Below, piece after piece: positions 13,467-16,170 of a stretch of DNA of 16,170 nt (position 1 is its first letter; every line of letters starts with the position of its first letter). The stretch is from Clostridia bacterium (GTDB taxonomy: Bacteria > Bacillota > Clostridia > Christensenellales > UBA1242), in contig JAFYKO010000111.1 in assembly GCA_017537515.1 (NCBI GenBank), positions 1-16,170 on the forward strand, read 5' to 3'. Below the pieces are notes generated by a model, which had not been told where the DNA came from, searched no databases, and saw only the letters and a program-made list of their open reading frames with translations. The position numbers were made by a program, and so were the translations under genes.

Positions 13467-14744
13467 TTATTTTGCTTTTAAAACAGTTTGTCCGCCCATA
13501 AACTGAACAAGGACTTCAGGGATATTGACACTTCCGTCCGCATTTTGGAATTGCTCCACTATTGCAGGAAGCAAACGACTTGTTGCAAGCCCAGAAGCAT
13601 TTAGAATATGGCAGAAGTTGTTTTTGCCGGTTTCTTTGTTTTTGTATTTAATATTTCCTCTTCTCGCTTGATAATCCCTTGCATTACTTGCAGAAGAAAC
13701 TTCTTTGTAAATACCCATACTAGGAATCCATACTTCGATATCATAGGTTCTCGCCATACTGTGAGAGCAATCCCCTGCTGCAAGCTTGCTTGTTTGGAAA
13801 TGAAGCCCAAGTTTTTTCATTAAAGTTTCAGCTTTGCCTACAAGTTCCTCAAAAGCAGAGTCAGATTTTTCAGGGGTTGTGTATTGGAACATCTCCACTT
13901 TGTTGAATTGGTATCCCCTTATCATACCTCTTTCTTCGGTTCTGTAGCTTCCCACTTCGCAACGATAACAAGGAGTGTATGCAAAGTATTTCTTAGGCAA
14001 GTCCTCTTCCTTCAAAATTTCGTTTCTGTGGTAGTTTACAAGAGCGGTTTCTGCGGTTGGAAGGATAAATTTTCTTGGTTGTGTGCCTTCGAGCCAAAAA
14101 ACATCTTCTTTGAATTTTGGGAATTGCCCAGCAACAAGCCCGCTTTCGTAGTTTAAAATGTGAGGTGGCAACATAAATGTATAGCCATCTTTTATATGTT
14201 CTGAAATAAAGAAGTTAAGCAATGCCCATTCAAGCCTTGCACCATCTCCAGTGTAAATACAAGTGCCTCTTCCACTGATTTTGCTTCCTCTTTCGTAATC
14301 TATGAGACCAAGAGATTCACACAACTCAACGTGGTCTTTTGGTTGGAATGCGAAGTTTGGTTTTTCACCAAAGGTTCTGATAACCTTGTTATTTTCCTTC
14401 CCTCCTGCAAGCAAATCTTCGTCTGGGATGTTTGGAAGTGCTGACATAAATTCAAAAATCTTGTCTGCAAGGTCCTTCTCTTCAGCTTCTAAACTTTCGA
14501 TTTGTTGATTTATCTCTTTGACTTCAACAAATATGTGTGAACAGTCCTTGCCTTCTTTTTTGAGTTTAGGCACTTCAGCAGAAAGGCTGTTTCTTTTGTT
14601 TCGCAAGTCGTCAATTTTGCCTTGCAAAATGTTTTTTTCATCATAGTTTTTTAAAACTTCAGTGAAATCGGTTTCCCAATTTTTCTTTTTTAATGCAGTT
14701 TTAATTTTTTCTGGGTTTTCTTTAATTAAGTTTATATCTATCAT
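13467..14744 (-). CDS. serS: Seryl-tRNA synthetase
   Basis: A 425-aa class II synthetase that charges tRNA-Ser (and tRNA-Sec where present). Residues about 27-100 form the two-helix coiled-coil arm that grips the long variable arm of tRNA-Ser. The catalytic core has P-T-A-E at 229-232, motif 2 with FAYTPCYRCEVGSYRTEERG (254-273) and F-N-K-V-E-M-F (280-286), and motif 3 NASGLATSRLLPAIVEQFQ (382-400). Length and motifs are normal. AAAAGGAAGAA lies about 7 nt before the ATG. The promoter leaves a leader of roughly 15-20 nt, too short for a T-box. The 310-aa gene follows after one base. Confidence 0.97.
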   Translation of the reverse strand: MIDINLIKENPEKIKTALKKKNWETDFTEVLKNYDEKNILQGKIDDLRNKRNSLSAEVPKLKKEGKDCSHIFVEVKEINQQIESLEAEEKDLADKIFEFMSALPNIPDEDLLAGGKENNKVIRTFGEKPNFAFQPKDHVELCESLGLIDYERGSKISGRGTCIYTGDGARLEWALLNFFISEHIKDGYTFMLPPHILNYESGLVAGQFPKFKEDVFWLEGTQPRKFILPTAETALVNYHRNEILKEEDLPKKYFAYTPCYRCEVGSYRTEERGMIRGYQFNKVEMFQYTTPEKSDSAFEELVGKAETLMKKLGLHFQTSKLAAGDCSHSMARTYDIEVWIPSMGIYKEVSSASNARDYQARRGNIKYKNKETGKNNFCHILNASGLATSRLLPAIVEQFQNADGSVNIPEVLVQFMGGQTVLKAK

Positions 14745-14765
14745 AATAATTCTTCCTTTTCCCTT

Positions 14766-14794
14766 ATTATAGCACTTTATTAAAATAATTGCAA
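14766..14794 (-). promoter_or_regulatory. Promoter of the serS operon
   Basis: On the minus strand: TTGCAA (14794-14789), 17-nt spacer ending TGC (extended -10), TATAAT (14771-14766). It is back to back with the recombinase promoter; the two -35 boxes are 16 nt apart. Confidence 0.85.
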
Positions 14795-14810
14795 CAATTA
14801 ATGATTTTAT

Positions 14811-14839
14811 TTGAAATTTTTTTTTATTTATGCTAAAAT
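14811..14839 (+). promoter_or_regulatory. Promoter of the tyrosine recombinase gene
   Basis: TTGAAA (14811-14816), 17-nt spacer ending TGC (extended -10), TAAAAT (14834-14839). The transcription start should fall at about 14845-14847, on the GTG start codon. Confidence 0.7.
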
Positions 14840-14845
14840 AAGTAT

Positions 14846-15877
14846 GTGAAAAATAATTATTATTATGAAAGAGATTTAAATAACACCCAAAAAACAGCGA
14901 ATTTTATTCAAGATTTGCCAGATTTTTGTTTTGAGTATTTTCTAGAGTTGGAAAATTACACCTCTTCCCTAACACGAATGAACTATGCGGTTGACCTAAG
15001 AATCTTTTTTGATTTTATTTGTCGCTTTAAGTTTGGAAACAAGCCGAATGATATAACTTTCGACCATATGGAAAAGATAACCTCAACAGACATCACAAGT
15101 TTTTTGAGTTATTTGTCGTATTATACGTTTAGAGGTAAGAATTATAAAAACAACGAACTTGGCAAGGCAAGAAAACTTGCAAGCATCAGAAAACTGTTTA
15201 AGTGGCTTTTCAATAAGGATAAAATCAAATTTGATGTCGCAAGTAAGGTCGAAACACCAAAAAGACACAACAAGCCAATAATACGCCTTGAAGTTGATGA
15301 AGTTGCAAAGCTTCTTGACCAAGTGGAAAGTGCGGAAGGTATGACCAAAAGTCAACAAAAGTTCAATCAACACACCCAAAAACGAGATTTGGCAATGATT
15401 TCTTTGTTTTTATCAACTGGCATTCGTGTTAGCGAATGCGTTGGCTTGAATGTGGAAGATTTTGACTTTGAGTACAATGCGTTTAAAATAACTCGTAAAG
15501 GCGGAAATCAAGCTATTCTCTACTTCCCCGAAGAAACCCGCAATGCACTACTCGATTGGCTTGATGAACGAGAGACAAAACCAATCCCAGAAGACAACCA
15601 CGCTATGTTTTTATCGCTTCAAAATAGACGAATCAGCGTGCGTGCTGTAGAAAACCTTGTTAAGAAATACGCTAAAATCGTTTCACCACTGAAAAACATC
15701 TCACCGCACAAACTTCGTAGCACTTTCGGCACAAACCTTTATAGAGAAACCTCGGATATTTACATAGTTGCGGATGTTCTTGGGCATACAGATGTTAATA
15801 TAACCAAAAGACATTATGCAGCAATCAGCGAAGATAGACGCAAAAATGTGGCGAATATCATTAAACTAAGAAAGTAG
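14846..15877 (+). CDS. Tyrosine recombinase (XerC/XerD-like)
   Basis: A 343-aa tyrosine recombinase. The N-terminal SAM-like DNA-binding domain spans about 25-140 (FEYFLELENYTSSLTRMNYAVDL ... ASIRKLFKWLF), the catalytic domain about 148-340. All active-site residues are visible: R194 (TGIRVSE), K218 (TRKGG), H288 and R291 (SPHKLRSTF), H314 (LGHTDVN) and Y324 (KRHY). The next gene is lexA and no att sites, integron cassettes or phage genes are seen, so a chromosomal Xer role in dimer resolution is plausible; an orphan integrase is the alternative. The GTG at 14846 is the only start between an upstream stop and the conserved domain, and no ribosome binding site precedes it. Confidence 0.92.
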   Translation: MKNNYYYERDLNNTQKTANFIQDLPDFCFEYFLELENYTSSLTRMNYAVDLRIFFDFICRFKFGNKPNDITFDHMEKITSTDITSFLSYLSYYTFRGKNYKNNELGKARKLASIRKLFKWLFNKDKIKFDVASKVETPKRHNKPIIRLEVDEVAKLLDQVESAEGMTKSQQKFNQHTQKRDLAMISLFLSTGIRVSECVGLNVEDFDFEYNAFKITRKGGNQAILYFPEETRNALLDWLDERETKPIPEDNHAMFLSLQNRRISVRAVENLVKKYAKIVSPLKNISPHKLRSTFGTNLYRETSDIYIVADVLGHTDVNITKRHYAAISEDRRKNVANIIKLRK

Positions 15878-15892
15878 TTATCGAAAATTTGT

Positions 15893-15921
15893 TTGACAAA
15901 CTATAAACAATATGGTATAAT
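15893..15921 (+). promoter_or_regulatory. Promoter of lexA with an overlapping palindrome
   Basis: TTGACA (15893-15898), 17-nt spacer ending TGG (extended -10), TATAAT (15916-15921): a consensus-strength promoter. The -35 is inside the 11-bp palindrome GTTTGACAAAC (15891-15901). No GAAC-N4-GTTC SOS box is seen from 15878 to 16009. Confidence 0.88.
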
Positions 15922-16009
15922 ACGCAACGTAATAAAAGCCAATGCGGTTTGATTGAAATTTCAGCGTTTCAAACATAATCTTTTGGTTTAAGCAAATAAG
16001 GAAGTTGTT
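15922..16009 (+). promoter_or_regulatory. lexA 5' leader with inverted repeats
   Basis: About 80 nt of leader contain GTTTGA (15947-15952) and TCAAAC (15969-15974) flanking the short palindrome TGAAATTTCA (15953-15962). They can form a hairpin. AAGGAAG (15998-16003) follows as the ribosome binding site. No known riboswitch is recognised. Confidence 0.4.
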
Positions 16010-16170
16010 ATGAGCAATCAAAAAGTAAAGTCAAGCGACATCAAAATGTCAGTATTATTAAAGTTTTTAAAAGACTATTATGCGGAAAAAGGCTATCCAC
16101 CAAACGTTCGTGAAATGGGGAAGGCAATGGGGGTTAAATCTACAAGCACTGTTGTTTATTACTTGAAGAA
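16010..16170 (+). CDS. lexA: LexA repressor, N-terminal part; 3' end outside window
   Basis: Only the first 53 codons are present. They encode the LexA winged-helix DNA-binding domain: LLKFLKDYYAEKGYPPNVRE followed by MGKAMGVKSTSTVVYYLK, which matches the usual GYPPSVREIG and LKSTSTVHxHL signature. The autoprotease half with its Ser-Lys dyad is beyond the window, so its presence cannot be checked. LexA represses DNA-damage genes until RecA triggers self-cleavage. AAGGAAG lies 6 nt before the ATG. It has its own promoter downstream of the recombinase gene. Confidence 0.88.
   Translation, partial: MSNQKVKSSDIKMSVLLKFLKDYYAEKGYPPNVREMGKAMGVKSTSTVVYYLK

Noticed and set aside
14846..15877. Recombinase as sign of a prophage, integron or ICE
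   Set aside because: Neighbours are serS and lexA, with no phage, cassette or conjugation genes and no flanking direct repeats seen; a chromosomal Xer role is simpler.

Overview
The window is AT-rich bacterial chromosome from a low-GC Gram-positive (Firmicutes/Bacillota) lineage, most likely an uncultured Clostridia-type organism with a small genome. The evidence is sigma-A-like promoters (TTGACA / TATAAT with 17-nt spacers), AGGAGG-type ribosome binding sites, U-tailed hairpin terminators, the sporulation pair yqfC-yqfD, the ruvX-DUF1292 pair, RNase Y, and a wHTH LexA. yqfC-yqfD implies an endospore former or a descendant of one. No species can be named from the sequence alone.

Layout. 2-655: the C-terminal part of a Hint-domain (hedgehog/intein-fold) protein. 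656-1209: no gene, but a very GC-rich multi-part hairpin, a terminator and a strong promoter. 1210-3161: a membrane-anchored beta-helix (DUF4097-like) protein translationally coupled to a TrmR/YrrM-like methyltransferase. 3269-4303: rplM-rpsI with its own promoter, a probable L13 autoregulatory leader and a terminator. 4304-5201: ruvX-DUF1292, ended by a terminator. 5223-8939: a condensed yqfC-yqfD-ybeY-era-small ORF-recO cluster, ended by tandem terminators. 8954-10724: rny with its own promoter and leader hairpin. 10751-12290 (minus): a PadR-type DNA-binding domain joined to a long linker and four membrane segments. 12524-14794 (minus): serS followed one base later by an unrecognised 310-aa gene that may be a degenerate nucleotidyltransferase. 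14811-15877 (plus): a complete tyrosine recombinase divergent from serS. 15893 to the end: promoter, leader and N-terminus of lexA.

Most genes are housekeeping: ribosomal proteins, rRNA maturation (YbeY, Era, RuvX), RNA decay (RNase Y), translation (SerRS, tRNA methylation), recombination and repair (RecO, recombinase, LexA) and sporulation. No phage, IS, CRISPR array or defence island is visible. The less ordinary items are the serS-linked gene, the membrane PadR protein, a 59-aa gene between era and recO, the GC-rich structured element at 706-810, and three genes (ruvX, yqfC, recombinase) whose start codons lie where transcription should begin, with no Shine-Dalgarno sequence, as in leaderless mRNAs.
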